This document shows positions 33,020 to 41,511 of a stretch of DNA of 54,057 nt, in pieces. The notes under the pieces are model-generated. The model was not told the origin of the DNA, did no database searches, and was given only the letters and a program-made list of their open reading frames with translations. Source of the DNA: Neoroseomonas terrae (GTDB lineage Bacteria; Pseudomonadota; Alphaproteobacteria; Acetobacterales; Acetobacteraceae); the NCBI RefSeq assembly GCF_018129025.1, contig NZ_JAAEDI010000036.1, positions 1 through 54,057 of the forward strand. The letters are read 5' to 3'. Made by a program: the position numbers and the translations under genes. Each line of letters starts with the position of its first letter. Positions within the stretch are counted from its first letter, which is position 1.

Positions 33020-33334
33020 TCACGCCGTGATCGTCTGCAGCACCTCGAACCCCTCGAACTGCGGATGCCCCAGCGTCGTCGGCTTCGCATCGCCCGCCGA
33101 TGCATGCGCATGGCGGAACTGCGCCGAGCGCGTCCATCCCTCGAACGCTTCCTTCGACGCCCAGATAGTGAAGGAGGAATACAGGATATGGTCCTCCGCC
33201 TGCGGCCCCTTCAGCAGATGGAAGGCGACGAAGCCGGGCACTTCCTTCAGCCGGCTGTCGCGCGTCAGCCACTTCTGCTCGAAGGCCTCGGCCTCTGAAG
33301 GGATGACGCGGAAGCGGTTGGTGGCGATGAACAT
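33020..33334 (-). CDS. antibiotic-biosynthesis-monooxygenase/HmoA-like protein
   Basis: This 104-residue protein has the ferredoxin-like ABM fold: a first strand FIATNRFRVIPSEAEAFEQKW, then VPGFVAFHLLKGP, ILYSSFTIWASKEAFEGWT and an Arg/His-rich FRHAHASAG helix. Related HmoA/IsdG proteins degrade heme, and others act on polyketides; no heme-degrading triad can be confirmed. The ATG at 33334 is chosen by family alignment. The next gene on this strand upstream (gltX) ends 17 bases away, so cotranscription with gltX is possible. Confidence 0.8.
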   Translation of the reverse strand: MFIATNRFRVIPSEAEAFEQKWLTRDSRLKEVPGFVAFHLLKGPQAEDHILYSSFTIWASKEAFEGWTRSAQFRHAHASAGDAKPTTLGHPQFEGFEVLQTITA

Positions 33335-33350
33335 CGGTCGGTGTCCCTGA

Positions 33351-34760
33351 CTACTGCACTTCCGTCGCATTGGCCGCACCGAGGATGCGGAACAGGCTTT
33401 CGTCACGCCCCAGCGCCCACAGTACCGAATTGATCGGCGGGCTGGTCAGGCTGCCGCACAGCGCGGCGCGCAGCGGCTGCGCCACGTCTTTCAGCTTCAC
33501 GGCCTTCACCTCGGCGTAGTCGCGCAGCCACTGCTCGAGATCCGCCTTCTCCCACGGCGCGGCCGAGAGGAACTCAGCGAGGTCCACCAGCCGTGCGCGC
33601 GCCTCAGGCGTCAGCGCGGCCAGCGCCTTCTCATCGATCGCCGGCAGCCCCTCATGCGCGGCAAAGGCGGCCGCACCGGCCAGTTCCTCGAGCGTACGCG
33701 CCCGCTCCTTGAGGTCGGGCATCAGCATGCCAACGCGCTCCGCGCCTTCCGTGCCGAACAGCACGCCGCGCCTGCCCAGGATCTCAAGCACCTCGCGCGT
33801 CAGCCGCGCGTCGTCGGCCTGGCGCAGATAGACGCCGTTCAAATGCCCGAGCTTCGCGTAGTCCATCCGCGACGCCGAGCGGCCGACATCCTTCAGGTCG
33901 AACAGCTCGATGGCGCGCTCGCGGGGGACGATCTCCTCGTCGCCATGGCCCCAGCCGAGGCGCATCAGGTAGTTGCAGACGGCCTCCGGCAGATAACCCT
34001 GGTCGCGGAAGTCGAGCACCGACACCGCGCCGTGCCGCTTCGACAGCTTCGCCCCGTCGGCCCCGTGGATCAGCGGGATGTGCGCGAAATGCGGCCGCCG
34101 CCAACCCATCGCGTCATAGACCATGCACTGGCGGAAGGTGTTGGTCAGATGGTCGTCGCCGCGGATGACATGGGTGATGTCCATGTCGCGGTCGTCCACC
34201 ACCACGGCATGCAGATAGGTCGGCGTGCCGTCGGACCGCAGGATGATCATGTCGTCGAGTTCCGCGTTGTTCACGCGGACCTCGCCCTGCACCAGGTCGG
34301 CCACCACCGTCTCGCCCTCGAGCGGCGCCTTGATGCGGATGGCGAAGGGCTTGCCCTCCTGCTCGGGGCCGGGCTCGCGATCGCGCCAGCGGCGGTCGTA
34401 GCGGGGCGGGCGGCCCTCGGCGATGGCCTTCTCGCGCATCTCCGTCAGTTCGTCCGGCGTCGCCCAGCAGCGATACGCCTTGCCCATCGCGAGCAGGGCG
34501 TGCGCGATCTCGGCATGGCGCGCCTCGCGGCTCGCCTGGAACACGGGCGCCTCATCCGGGGAGAGGCCGAGCCAGGCGAGGCTTTCCAGGATCTGGTCCA
34601 CCGCTGCCTGGGTCGAGCGTTCCTTGTCGGTGTCCTCGATGCGCAGCAGGTAGGTGCCGCCGTGGTGGCGGGCAAACAGGTAGTTGAACAGCGCTGTGCG
34701 CGCCCCGCCGATATGCAGGTAGCCGGTGGGGGAGGGGGCGAAACGGGTGCGGACGGTCAT
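33351..34760 (-). CDS. gltX: glutamate-tRNA ligase
   Basis: This 469-residue class I synthetase has the HIGH-type motif FAPSPTGYLHIGG (residues 7-19) and the KMSKS-type motif as KLSKRHG (about 246), followed by the alpha-helix-rich anticodon-binding domain. RFAPSPTG, LLRIEDTDKERST, RIKAPLEGETVV and DDMIILRSDGTPTYL are all canonical for bacterial GluRS. Length is normal. It attaches glutamate to tRNA(Glu). The ATG lies 119 bases from the divergent comEC gene. Lysine or other unusual positions for tRNA(Gln) discrimination cannot be judged by eye. Confidence 0.97.
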   Translation of the reverse strand: MTVRTRFAPSPTGYLHIGGARTALFNYLFARHHGGTYLLRIEDTDKERSTQAAVDQILESLAWLGLSPDEAPVFQASREARHAEIAHALLAMGKAYRCWATPDELTEMREKAIAEGRPPRYDRRWRDREPGPEQEGKPFAIRIKAPLEGETVVADLVQGEVRVNNAELDDMIILRSDGTPTYLHAVVVDDRDMDITHVIRGDDHLTNTFRQCMVYDAMGWRRPHFAHIPLIHGADGAKLSKRHGAVSVLDFRDQGYLPEAVCNYLMRLGWGHGDEEIVPRERAIELFDLKDVGRSASRMDYAKLGHLNGVYLRQADDARLTREVLEILGRRGVLFGTEGAERVGMLMPDLKERARTLEELAGAAAFAAHEGLPAIDEKALAALTPEARARLVDLAEFLSAAPWEKADLEQWLRDYAEVKAVKLKDVAQPLRAALCGSLTSPPINSVLWALGRDESLFRILGAANATEVQ

Positions 34761-34879
34761 GTCACCTGGGCCAGATGGCGAAGGCGCCCGTTAGACCAGA
34801 TCGGCCGGCCCGGGTGAACCCGTCGGTGCGCGGCCCACTCCCAGGACGCGGGCTGGTCGGCCTAGTATGAACGCAGAAG

Positions 34880-37045
34880 TTGCGGAAGCCGCCCCTGTCC
34901 AGCACCATCGCGCGCACTGGCCTGCCCAACGCCGTCACCGCCCTGCGTGCCGCTGCGGACCAAGCGGGCGTGCTGCTGGCGGGGGAACGCGGTCGGCTCG
35001 CGCCATGGCTCGCGGTGGCGATGGGCGCGGGGGTGCTCGGCTATTTCGGTTTGCGGGCGGAGCCACCGGCCTGGACGCTCGGGCTCGCGCCTGCGCTGAT
35101 CCTGCTGGCGGTGCTGGTGGCACGCCGCGCGCCTCATGCGGGGTGGTGCATCGGGCTGGCAGGGGCGGCGGCACTCGGTTTCGGGGCGGCGGCATGGCAT
35201 GCCTGGGCGGCGCCGCCACCGGCCTCGCCGCCGGTCCGCGCGGTGATTGCCACGGGCATCGTCCAGGACGTCGATCTGCTGCCCCAGGGAAGGCGGCTGA
35301 CGCTCGCCGCGGTACGCTTCGGTCCTGGGGAGCCGGAACAGCCGCGCACCTTCCGCATCCGGCTGCGCGCCAATGATCCGGCACGGCCGGTGCCGGGCGA
35401 CCGCATATCGGTCCGCGCGCTGGTGCGGGCGCCGATGGCCCCGGCCTTCCCCGGGGCATGGGACTTCCAGCGCGCCGCATACTTCGCGGGGCAGGGTGGC
35501 GCCGGGTTCGCCATTGGCCCGGCGGAGGTGACGCCGGCCGCCGGAAGCGGCGGAGCCCTGTCGGGCCTGCGCACGACGCTGGAGGCGCGCGTCGCCGCCG
35601 TGGTGCCGGGCGCGTCGGGCGCTGTTGCAGCCGCGCTGCTGACCGGGGGGCAGAGTGCGATCCCCCGCGACGACCTGGCGGCGATGCGCGATTCCGGCCT
35701 CGCACACCTGCTTTCCGTCTCTGGCCTGCACATCGCGATCGTCATGGGCGCCAGCTTCTGGGTGGTGCGGCTGCTGATCGCGTGCTGGCGCTGGCTGGCG
35801 CTGCGCGTGGATGGCAAGGCCTGGGCCGGCATTGCCGCCCTCGCCGCCGGCGGCTTCTACATGGTGCTGACGGGGTCGCAGGTGCCGATGCAGCGGTCCT
35901 TCGCCACGGCGGCGCTGGTCACACTCGCCCTTCTGACGGGCCGGCAGGCGATCTCGATGCGCAGCCTCGCCCTGGCCGCCGCCGCGGTGATGCTGCTGGC
36001 GCCGGAAGCAGTGCTCGGCCCGTCCTTCCAGATGTCCTTCGCCGCCGTGCTGGCCCTGATCGCGGGGTGGGAGGCGCTGAAGGCCCCGATGGCCCGCCTA
36101 CGCGGGGACGGCGCGTGGTGGCGGCGCGGGCTGATCTTCGCGGCCGGGCTGATCATGACCTCGGTACTCGCGGGGTTGGCGACGGCGCCCTTCGGCCTCG
36201 CCCATTTCGGCCGGCTGCAATGGTACGGCGTGGCGGCGAACGCGGTGGCCGTGCCACTGACCTCGGTGCTCGTCATGCCGGCGGGGATGATCGCGGCCCT
36301 GCTGATGCCGCTGGGGCTGGAAGGCCCGGCGCTGGTGGTGATGGGGTGGGGCTGCGAGGCGGTGCTCGCCGTAGCGCGGGAAGTCGCCTCCTGGCCGGGC
36401 GCGGCCCAGACGGCGCGGCCCATTCCGGGCTGGGGGCTCGCCGCGACCGGCTTCGGCATGGCTTGGCTGTGCCTGTGGCGGATGCGCTGGCGGTGGCTCG
36501 GCGTGCCGCTGATTGTGATCGGGTTGGCCAGCCCGGCGCTGCATCGGCCGCCCGACCTGTTCGTCTCAGGCGATGCGCGGCTGATCGGCGTCATCGCCGG
36601 GGACGCGATGTGGCTGCAGCGGCAGTCGGGGGCCTCGGCCCTCACCCGGGACATCTGGCTGCGCGCCCATGCCCTGGCGGAAGGGCAGCCGATGCCGGCA
36701 CGCGGCGAGGCGGCCGGCGGCGCGGTCGCCTGCACCGCCGGTGCCTGCTTCCTGCGCCCGCTGACCGGCGGGCCGGAGGCGGTCCTGCTGCGCGGCGATC
36801 CACCGGACGAGGCCTGCGGCCGCGCCGCCCTCGTGGTCTCGGCCGAGCCGCTGCGCCGGCGCTGTGAGGGCAGCCAGGCGATCGATCGCTTTTCGGTCTG
36901 GCGCGATGGCCCGCACGCGGCCTGGTTCACGCCGGATGGCGTGCGCGTGGTCTCCGATCGCACGTGGCGCGGCGCGCGACCGTGGGTGCCGCCGGTACCC
37001 CTGCCGCGCGGTCGGGAGGAACTGCCGCCGGCGCCCGTCGAGTGA
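34880..37045 (+). CDS. comEC: ComEC/Rec2-family DNA uptake channel protein
   Basis: This 721-residue protein has an N-terminal OB-like region (DUF4131 type, residues about 50-200), followed by the Competence domain with AALLTGGQSAIPRDDLAAMRDSGLAHLLSVSGLHIAIVMG and many helices (about 250-520), and ends with a short C-terminal stretch. The metallo-beta-lactamase-like third domain found in many ComEC proteins appears shortened and lacks an HxHxDH motif. In competent bacteria ComEC is the inner-membrane channel for single-stranded DNA. The best start is TTG at 34880. Its stop lies 15 bases from the end of lexA. Whether this organism is competent cannot be concluded. Confidence 0.9.
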   Translation: MRKPPLSSTIARTGLPNAVTALRAAADQAGVLLAGERGRLAPWLAVAMGAGVLGYFGLRAEPPAWTLGLAPALILLAVLVARRAPHAGWCIGLAGAAALGFGAAAWHAWAAPPPASPPVRAVIATGIVQDVDLLPQGRRLTLAAVRFGPGEPEQPRTFRIRLRANDPARPVPGDRISVRALVRAPMAPAFPGAWDFQRAAYFAGQGGAGFAIGPAEVTPAAGSGGALSGLRTTLEARVAAVVPGASGAVAAALLTGGQSAIPRDDLAAMRDSGLAHLLSVSGLHIAIVMGASFWVVRLLIACWRWLALRVDGKAWAGIAALAAGGFYMVLTGSQVPMQRSFATAALVTLALLTGRQAISMRSLALAAAAVMLLAPEAVLGPSFQMSFAAVLALIAGWEALKAPMARLRGDGAWWRRGLIFAAGLIMTSVLAGLATAPFGLAHFGRLQWYGVAANAVAVPLTSVLVMPAGMIAALLMPLGLEGPALVVMGWGCEAVLAVAREVASWPGAAQTARPIPGWGLAATGFGMAWLCLWRMRWRWLGVPLIVIGLASPALHRPPDLFVSGDARLIGVIAGDAMWLQRQSGASALTRDIWLRAHALAEGQPMPARGEAAGGAVACTAGACFLRPLTGGPEAVLLRGDPPDEACGRAALVVSAEPLRRRCEGSQAIDRFSVWRDGPHAAWFTPDGVRVVSDRTWRGARPWVPPVPLPRGREELPPAPVE

Positions 37046-37060
37046 TGGCGCGGCGCGCGT

Positions 37061-37783
37061 TCAGTACCGCCGCAGCAATCCCACAAGCCTTCCCTGCACC
37101 CGCACGCGGTCGGGCCCGAAGATACGCGTCTCGTGCCGCGGATTGGCGGGCTCCAGGGCGATGGAATTGCCGCGGCGGCGGATCCGCTTCAGCGTGACCT
37201 CGTTCTCATCCACCAGGGCGACGACGATGCTGCCATTCTCGGCGGTCTCGGCACGGCTGATGATGACGGTGTCGCCGTCGAGGATACCGGCATCGATCAT
37301 CGAATCGCCGGCTACCTCCAGCGCATAGTGGTCGCCACCGCCCAGCAGCGAGGCTGGCACGTCGACGCTCGCGCCGTTGTCGCGCAGCGCCTCGATCGGC
37401 AGGCCCGCGGCGATTCGGCCATAGAGCGGCAGGGCGACCGGCGCCGCCTCCGTTGTCTCGGCGGCCGGGCGGACCGGGGCATGGGCGCCGAAAGGACCAC
37501 GAATGACGTTGGGGCCGAGCGGCGCCTCCGTGACCTTGGCGGCGCTCCGCCCGCTGCGCGGCGCGAGATTCTCCGGCAGGCGAATGACCTCGAGTGCGCG
37601 GGCGCGATGGGCGCGGCGGCGGAGAAAGCCCCGCTCCTCAAGCGCGGTGATCAGCCTGTGGATACCTGACTTCGACTTCAGTGCCAGCGCCGCCTTCATC
37701 TCCTCGAAGGAAGGAGAGAACCCGGTCTCGCGCAGGTGGCGGTCGATGAACATCAGCAACTCGTGCTGCTTGCGCGTCAGCAT
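37061..37783 (-). CDS. lexA: LexA SOS repressor
   Basis: This 240-residue protein has the wing-helix start [13 protein letters not shown], a recognition helix near [18 protein letters not shown], the self-cleavage bond A126-G127 (in IAAGLP), catalytic S161 (in GDSMIDAG) and K199 (in [10 protein letters not shown]). It represses DNA-damage genes and cleaves itself when RecA is activated. The ATG at 37783 follows AGGAGG. Two LexA-box-like sites lie in the divergent promoter region, consistent with self-regulation. The length is typical for Alphaproteobacteria. Confidence 0.97.
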   Translation of the reverse strand: MLTRKQHELLMFIDRHLRETGFSPSFEEMKAALALKSKSGIHRLITALEERGFLRRRAHRARALEVIRLPENLAPRSGRSAAKVTEAPLGPNVIRGPFGAHAPVRPAAETTEAAPVALPLYGRIAAGLPIEALRDNGASVDVPASLLGGGDHYALEVAGDSMIDAGILDGDTVIISRAETAENGSIVVALVDENEVTLKRIRRRGNSIALEPANPRHETRIFGPDRVRVQGRLVGLLRRY

Positions 37784-37823
37784 TCCAGTCCTCCTCCTCG
37801 TGCCCAGCGTCGCGACTCGGTCG

Positions 37824-37838
37824 GAACAAATGGGCAAC
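37824..37838 (-). promoter_or_regulatory. near-match LexA box
   Basis: Read on the minus strand this is GTTG-N7-GTTC, one mismatch from the alphaproteobacterial LexA operator GTTC-N7-GTTC. It lies 41 bases upstream of the lexA start codon and 10 bases from the perfect box. Confidence 0.55.
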
Positions 37839-37847
37839 GTCACCCGC

Positions 37848-37862
37848 GTTCTATTTAGGTTC
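37848..37862 (+). promoter_or_regulatory. LexA box GTTC-N7-GTTC
   Basis: GTTCTATTTAGGTTC is a perfect direct-repeat LexA operator of the alphaproteobacterial type. It lies between lexA (start 37783) and the divergent glycosyltransferase gene (37965), and could control both. Confidence 0.85.
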
Positions 37863-37964
37863 CGCAGTCACAGTCAATTGCTTTCGGTTGTGGATGACTC
37901 TGTGGATGAAATCAGCGTGACTGGCAGCCTCGCCCCATACTCCGGCCTCTGGCACAGAGGGCCG

Positions 37965-38807
37965 ATGGGCCGCCCCGACATCTCCGTCCTGATCGCCGCC
38001 TTCCGCCTGCCGACCGAGGTGCCGGCTGCCGTAGCGTCGGTGCTGGACCGGGCGGCGGGCGTGGCGGTGGAGGTGGTCGTCGCCTCCGATGACGGCACCG
38101 ACTATGCGCCGCTGCTGCCGCCCGATGCCCGGCTGCGCTTCACGGCGGTCGGACCCGTCGCGAGCGGCGCCCATGCCGCGCGCAACAGGGCGCTGGCTGT
38201 CGCGCGTGGCGCGCATCTGCTGATGCTGGATGGCGACGACGCGCTGGAAGGGCCGCAGGATGCCATGGCGCAGGCGCTGGCGACGATGGGGAAGGCAGGC
38301 GCCGTCCTGGTTCCATCCGTCGTGTACGATGCGGCCGGGCAGGTCGTACGGCGCATTCCGGCCGAGCGCGCGCGGCGCTTTGGTTTCTCCGGATGGGCTT
38401 CGGCCTTCGCATCCCTGCATTTGATCGCCCGGCGCGATCTCGCCACGCCCTTCCGGCCTTTCCGGCTGATCGACGACGTGTTGTTCGACCTTGGAGCCCT
38501 CGCGGCGGCGGGCGGCGAGGTGCCGGTCGCGGATGCTCTGACCTATCGCTACCAGCTGCGGCCAGGCCAGGCGACCGACACCGACGGCGGACGCTTCGAT
38601 GCCGAATATGCGCGCGCACTCGCGCTGATCGCCGCGGACGGCGCTGGCTTCGGGCGCCATGCGGGGGCGGCCGCGGCCGTGCTACGGCGCTGGCGAGCGA
38701 TGAACCGGCTGGTTGGCGGCGGCGGCTCGCGGCCGGCGCTCGGCGACTATCATCGTGCCGTGGTCGCCTACCTCGAAGGCTCCTGGCCCGCGGGGCGTCG
38801 CCGTTAG
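37965..38807 (+). CDS. family 2 glycosyltransferase
   Basis: This 280-residue protein starts PDISVLIAAFRLPTEVPAAVASVLDRA, a GT-A fold start, with VVASDDGTDYAP, and LLMLDGDDALEG as the DxD-like nucleotide-sugar site. The ATG at 37965 follows AGAGGG. Acceptor and sugar cannot be read. Its upstream region contains the lexA operators, so DNA-damage-linked control is possible. It ends 4 bases beyond the stop of a small convergent membrane-protein gene (overlap). Confidence 0.85.
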   Translation: MGRPDISVLIAAFRLPTEVPAAVASVLDRAAGVAVEVVVASDDGTDYAPLLPPDARLRFTAVGPVASGAHAARNRALAVARGAHLLMLDGDDALEGPQDAMAQALATMGKAGAVLVPSVVYDAAGQVVRRIPAERARRFGFSGWASAFASLHLIARRDLATPFRPFRLIDDVLFDLGALAAAGGEVPVADALTYRYQLRPGQATDTDGGRFDAEYARALALIAADGAGFGRHAGAAAAVLRRWRAMNRLVGGGGSRPALGDYHRAVVAYLEGSWPAGRRR

Positions 38808-39004
38808 AGCTTCCGGGCCAGCTTACGCGCCAGCAGCAGCCCGATCCCGCCGCCTGCCGGCGCCGCCGGCAATGCCAGGATCCAGCCGGCATGGTTGCCG
38901 CCCAGCACCATCGCAAGCCCGGCATAGAGCATCAGCCCGCCCACCAGGCTGCCGATCACGCCTGCCGTCAGGCCGAGCACAAGGATGTCCGAACGCGATA
39001 CCAT
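38804..39004 (-). CDS. small two-helix membrane protein
   Basis: This 66-residue protein has two hydrophobic segments, VLGLTAGVIGSLVGGLMLYAGLAMVLGG-like (residues 8-36) and AGWILALPAAPAGGGIGLLLA (39-59), and ends in a basic KLARKL tail. No known family is recognised. The ATG at 39004 lies 31 bases before the rpsD promoter on the opposite strand. Its stop overlaps the glycosyltransferase gene by 4 bases. Codon use is like its neighbours, which supports a real gene, but no other evidence is available. Confidence 0.55.
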   Translation of the reverse strand: MVSRSDILVLGLTAGVIGSLVGGLMLYAGLAMVLGGNHAGWILALPAAPAGGGIGLLLARKLARKL

Positions 39005-39034
39005 GGCCGAACGGTTAGTCGCCGCGGCCGATGT

Positions 39035-39063
39035 TTGACAAGCCCCGCCGCGGCACCTATGTC
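39035..39063 (+). promoter_or_regulatory. sigma-70-type promoter for rpsD
   Basis: TTGACA at 39035-39040 is a perfect -35 box; after a 17-base spacer comes TATGTC (39058-39063), a fair -10 box. The transcript would have a leader of about 135 bases before rpsD. No protein-binding structure could be confirmed in that leader. Confidence 0.6.
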
Positions 39064-39205
39064 GCCGCCTTCCTTCCGGGAACGTGGACGGGCCTTCGGG
39101 GTCCGCGCCCGCCCTGCCGGGTTCTCCGGCTGGGCCTACCGGGACAACAGCCCCTCGGGGCGCAAGAGAAGAGGCCCGCTCGCATAAAGCGGCGGGGTGC
39201 AGCGC

Positions 39206-39823
39206 ATGACCAAGCGCGCAGAGTCGAAGTACAAGATCAACCGCCGCCTCGGCGTCAATCTCTGGGGCCGCGCGAAGTCCCCCATCGCCAAGCGCGAATA
39301 CGGCCCCGGCCAGCACGGCCAGCGCCGCAAGCAGAAGCCGACCGACTTCGGCGTGCAGCTGATGGCGAAGCAGAAGCTCAAGGGCTACTACGGCAACATC
39401 GGTGAGAAGCAGTTCCGCAAGTACTACGAGGAAGCCGTGCGCCGTAAGGGCGACACCTCGGAGAACCTGATCGAGCTGCTGGAGCGCCGCCTCGACGCCG
39501 TGGTCTACCGCATGAAGCTGGCGGTCACCCCCTTCGCCGCGCGCCAGTTCGTCAACCACGGCCACATCACCGTGAACGGCAAGCGCGTGAACATCGCCTC
39601 GTACCTCGTGAAGGATGGCGACCAGATCGAGGTGAAGGAAAAGTCGAAGCAGCTCGTCGTCGTGCTGGACGCCACCCAGTCCGCCGAGCGCGACGTGCCG
39701 GAATACGTCGAGGTCGATCACCGCGCGATGCGCGGCAAGTTCCTCCGCGCGCCGAAGCTGTCGGACGTGCCGTACCCGGTGCAGATGGAACCGAACCTGG
39801 TGGTCGAGTTCTACAGCCGCTGA
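39206..39823 (+). CDS. rpsD: 30S ribosomal protein S4
   Basis: This 205-residue protein has the S4 N-terminal domain ([35 protein letters not shown]) and the S4 RNA-binding domain ([41 protein letters not shown]). It binds the 5' domain of 16S rRNA and helps translational fidelity. The ATG at 39206 gives the usual length; an earlier in-frame ATG would add three residues. Single-gene unit with a perfect intrinsic terminator at 39848. Confidence 0.98.
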   Translation: MTKRAESKYKINRRLGVNLWGRAKSPIAKREYGPGQHGQRRKQKPTDFGVQLMAKQKLKGYYGNIGEKQFRKYYEEAVRRKGDTSENLIELLERRLDAVVYRMKLAVTPFAARQFVNHGHITVNGKRVNIASYLVKDGDQIEVKEKSKQLVVVLDATQSAERDVPEYVEVDHRAMRGKFLRAPKLSDVPYPVQMEPNLVVEFYSR

Positions 39824-39847
39824 TCCGGCTGACAATTCGAGCCTGAC

Positions 39848-39886
39848 GCGCGCCGCGGGAGCAATCCCGCGGCGCGCTGCTTTTTT
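39848..39886 (+). terminator. intrinsic terminator of rpsD
   Basis: A perfect 13-bp stem (GCGCGCCGCGGGA pairing with TCCCGCGGCGCGC) closed by a GCAA tetraloop is followed by TGC and six T residues. It starts 24 bases after the rpsD stop and is the only textbook U-tract terminator seen in the window. Confidence 0.93.
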
Positions 39887-39937
39887 GGGGTCCGCGCGGG
39901 GAGGGATCATCCCCTTCGCCCGACGACAGGAGATATG

Positions 39938-39987
39938 ATTTCCACGCCAGAATTTCGTTGCGGAAATTTATGCTCGCATTCTATCTT
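39938..39987 (+). promoter_or_regulatory. AT-rich promoter region with possible operator before the cysteine-dioxygenase-like gene
   Basis: An inverted repeat ATTTCC-N18-GGAAAT (39938-39967) overlaps a TTGCGG -35-like box (39958-39963); TATCTT at 39982-39987 follows with an 18-base spacer. This stretch is unusually AT-rich for the window. The overlap would fit repression, but neither element is proven. Confidence 0.4.
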
Positions 39988-40021
39988 TCGGCAGCATCAA
40001 TCATCTCTCTAGGTCCTGCCG

Positions 40022-40546
40022 ATGAACATCATCGCCGCCCACCGCACCGTCGATGCCATGGCCGGCTCCATCGCAGAGGCCCTGCGCGAAGCACCCGCCG
40101 ACCCGGCCGCCGCCGTTGCCGTGGTTCTCGGCCTCTATGCCGGCGACCCGACGCTCCTGGCCGGCCACCACTGCCCCTGCCGAGCCGAGACCTACATTCG
40201 CCACCTGCTGCATGAGGATCCGGAGGACGGCTGGGCCGTGGCCGCGCTGGTCTGGCGACCGGGCCAGATGTCGCCCGTCCATGCCCACAATGCCTGGTGC
40301 GCCGTCGGCGTCCATCGCGGCGTGCTGACGGAGGCCTTCTACGACCCGCCGGCCGAGCCGGGTGCCGCGCCCGTCCTCTCCGGCACCGTTCTGCGCCGGC
40401 CGGGCGATACCAGCCACGGTTCGGCCCGTGCGGACGCCATCCACCGCCTCGCCAATCTCGGTACCGAGACGGCCATCTCCATCCACGCCTACGGCCTGCC
40501 CTATGGTCGCTTCTGCTCCGACCTGAACCGGCTGTTCGCCACCTGA
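40022..40546 (+). CDS. cysteine-dioxygenase-like thiol dioxygenase
   Basis: This 174-residue cupin has the 3-His iron site H87 and H89 (SPVHAHNAWCAVG) and H155 (SIHAYG). The family oxidises cysteine, or in bacterial relatives 3-mercaptopropionate or other thiols, to sulfinates. C93 sits near the position of the Cys of the Cys-Tyr cofactor found in some cysteine dioxygenases, and Y161 could be the partner, but I cannot confirm this. The gene stands alone between rpsD and the EamA gene, behind an AT-rich promoter region. Sulfur-assimilation genes (cysD, cysNC, cysQ) lie a few kilobases downstream. Confidence 0.82.
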   Translation: MNIIAAHRTVDAMAGSIAEALREAPADPAAAVAVVLGLYAGDPTLLAGHHCPCRAETYIRHLLHEDPEDGWAVAALVWRPGQMSPVHAHNAWCAVGVHRGVLTEAFYDPPAEPGAAPVLSGTVLRRPGDTSHGSARADAIHRLANLGTETAISIHAYGLPYGRFCSDLNRLFAT

Positions 40547-40570
40547 GCAGCACGCGGCATGACTGATCCG

Positions 40571-40598
40571 CGCCGCCGCAGCGTATCCAGCGGCGGCG
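40571..40598 (+). terminator. GC hairpin between the dioxygenase and EamA genes
   Basis: CGCCGCCGC pairs with GCGGCGGCG around a 10-base loop. It has no U-run and lies 24 bases after the dioxygenase stop and 22 bases before the EamA start; it may be a factor-dependent terminator or a chance GC stem. Confidence 0.4.
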
Positions 40599-40620
40599 GG
40601 GCAGGGCAGTCTCCGGGGCG

Positions 40621-41511
40621 ATGAATCCCGGCATTCTGCTCGGCCTCACCCTCGGTATCGCGTGTTCCATCATCTGGGGCGGGCATGCGGTCGTCGCGCG
40701 TCCGGCGCTGGCCGGGCAGGGATTCCATCCGCTCGACCTCGCCGCCTTCCGATACGCCCCGGGCGCGCTGCTGCTGGCGCCGTTCGCCTGGCGGGCGCGC
40801 GCGACGCTGGCACGCATCGGCTGGCGGCGGCTGCTGGTGCTCGCCTTCTTCGGCGGGGCGCCGAACCTGCTGCTGTTCGTCTGCGCGCTGCTTTACGCAC
40901 CGGCCTCCCACGGCGGGACGATAGCGCCGATGGTCACGCCGATCGCCGGCGCCCTGCTCGCCATTCCGCTGATCGGCGAATGGCCGTCCCGCGGCCGCGC
41001 CGTCGCGCTGGCCGTGATGGGCATGGGCGTGCTGATGATCGGATGGGACGGCGTGGCCGGGGACCATCCGGGCGCGTGGCGCGGCGACATCCTGCTGCTG
41101 CTCGCGGGTGCGACGTGGTCGGTCTTCACCGTGCTGCTGCGCCGCTGGCAGGTGCCCGCCATCCCGGCGACCGCCGCCGTCACCATTATCTCCGCCAGCG
41201 TCGTGCTGCCGGTCTGGCTGCCCTGGCGCGCAGCGGAGATGGCCGCGATCCCTACCGGTCCGCTGCTCGTGCAACTCGCGGCGCAGGGCATCGCCCTCGG
41301 CACGCTCGCGATGTTCCTTTATGCGCGGGCCGTGGAGTTGCTCGGCCCGACGCGTGCGGCCACCCTGTCCATCATGGTGCCCGTGACCGCCCTGCTGCTT
41401 GCCGGCCTTCTGCTGAACGAGCCGATCTCGCTGCTGCAGGTGTCCGGCGCGACCCTTGCCGCCGGCGGCATGCTGGCCGCAGTGCTGTTCACCGGCCGGA
41501 AGACCGCGTGA
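40621..41511 (+). CDS. EamA/DMT-family transporter
   Basis: This 296-residue protein has about ten hydrophobic segments and the two-repeat EamA layout, with LGIACSIIWGGHAVVARPAL in helix 1, APASHGGTIAPMVTPIAGALLAIPLIGEWP at the end of repeat one, and ELLGPTRAATLSIMVPVTALLLAGLLLNEPISLLQVSGATLAAGG at the end of repeat two. Substrates of such exporters include amino acids, nucleotides and metabolites; this one is not identifiable. Its TGA overlaps the GTG of the next gene (GTGA), so the three downstream genes are one unit. Confidence 0.9.
   Translation: MNPGILLGLTLGIACSIIWGGHAVVARPALAGQGFHPLDLAAFRYAPGALLLAPFAWRARATLARIGWRRLLVLAFFGGAPNLLLFVCALLYAPASHGGTIAPMVTPIAGALLAIPLIGEWPSRGRAVALAVMGMGVLMIGWDGVAGDHPGAWRGDILLLLAGATWSVFTVLLRRWQVPAIPATAAVTIISASVVLPVWLPWRAAEMAAIPTGPLLVQLAAQGIALGTLAMFLYARAVELLGPTRAATLSIMVPVTALLLAGLLLNEPISLLQVSGATLAAGGMLAAVLFTGRKTA

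Noticed and set aside
35857..37086. A 409-codon minus-strand frame opposite comEC
   Set aside because: It is Ser/Arg/Ala-rich without domains, and ComEC is well supported on the plus strand.
39064..39205. A riboswitch or S4-binding structure in the rpsD leader
   Set aside because: Only generic GC stems can be drawn, and no conserved core was recognised.
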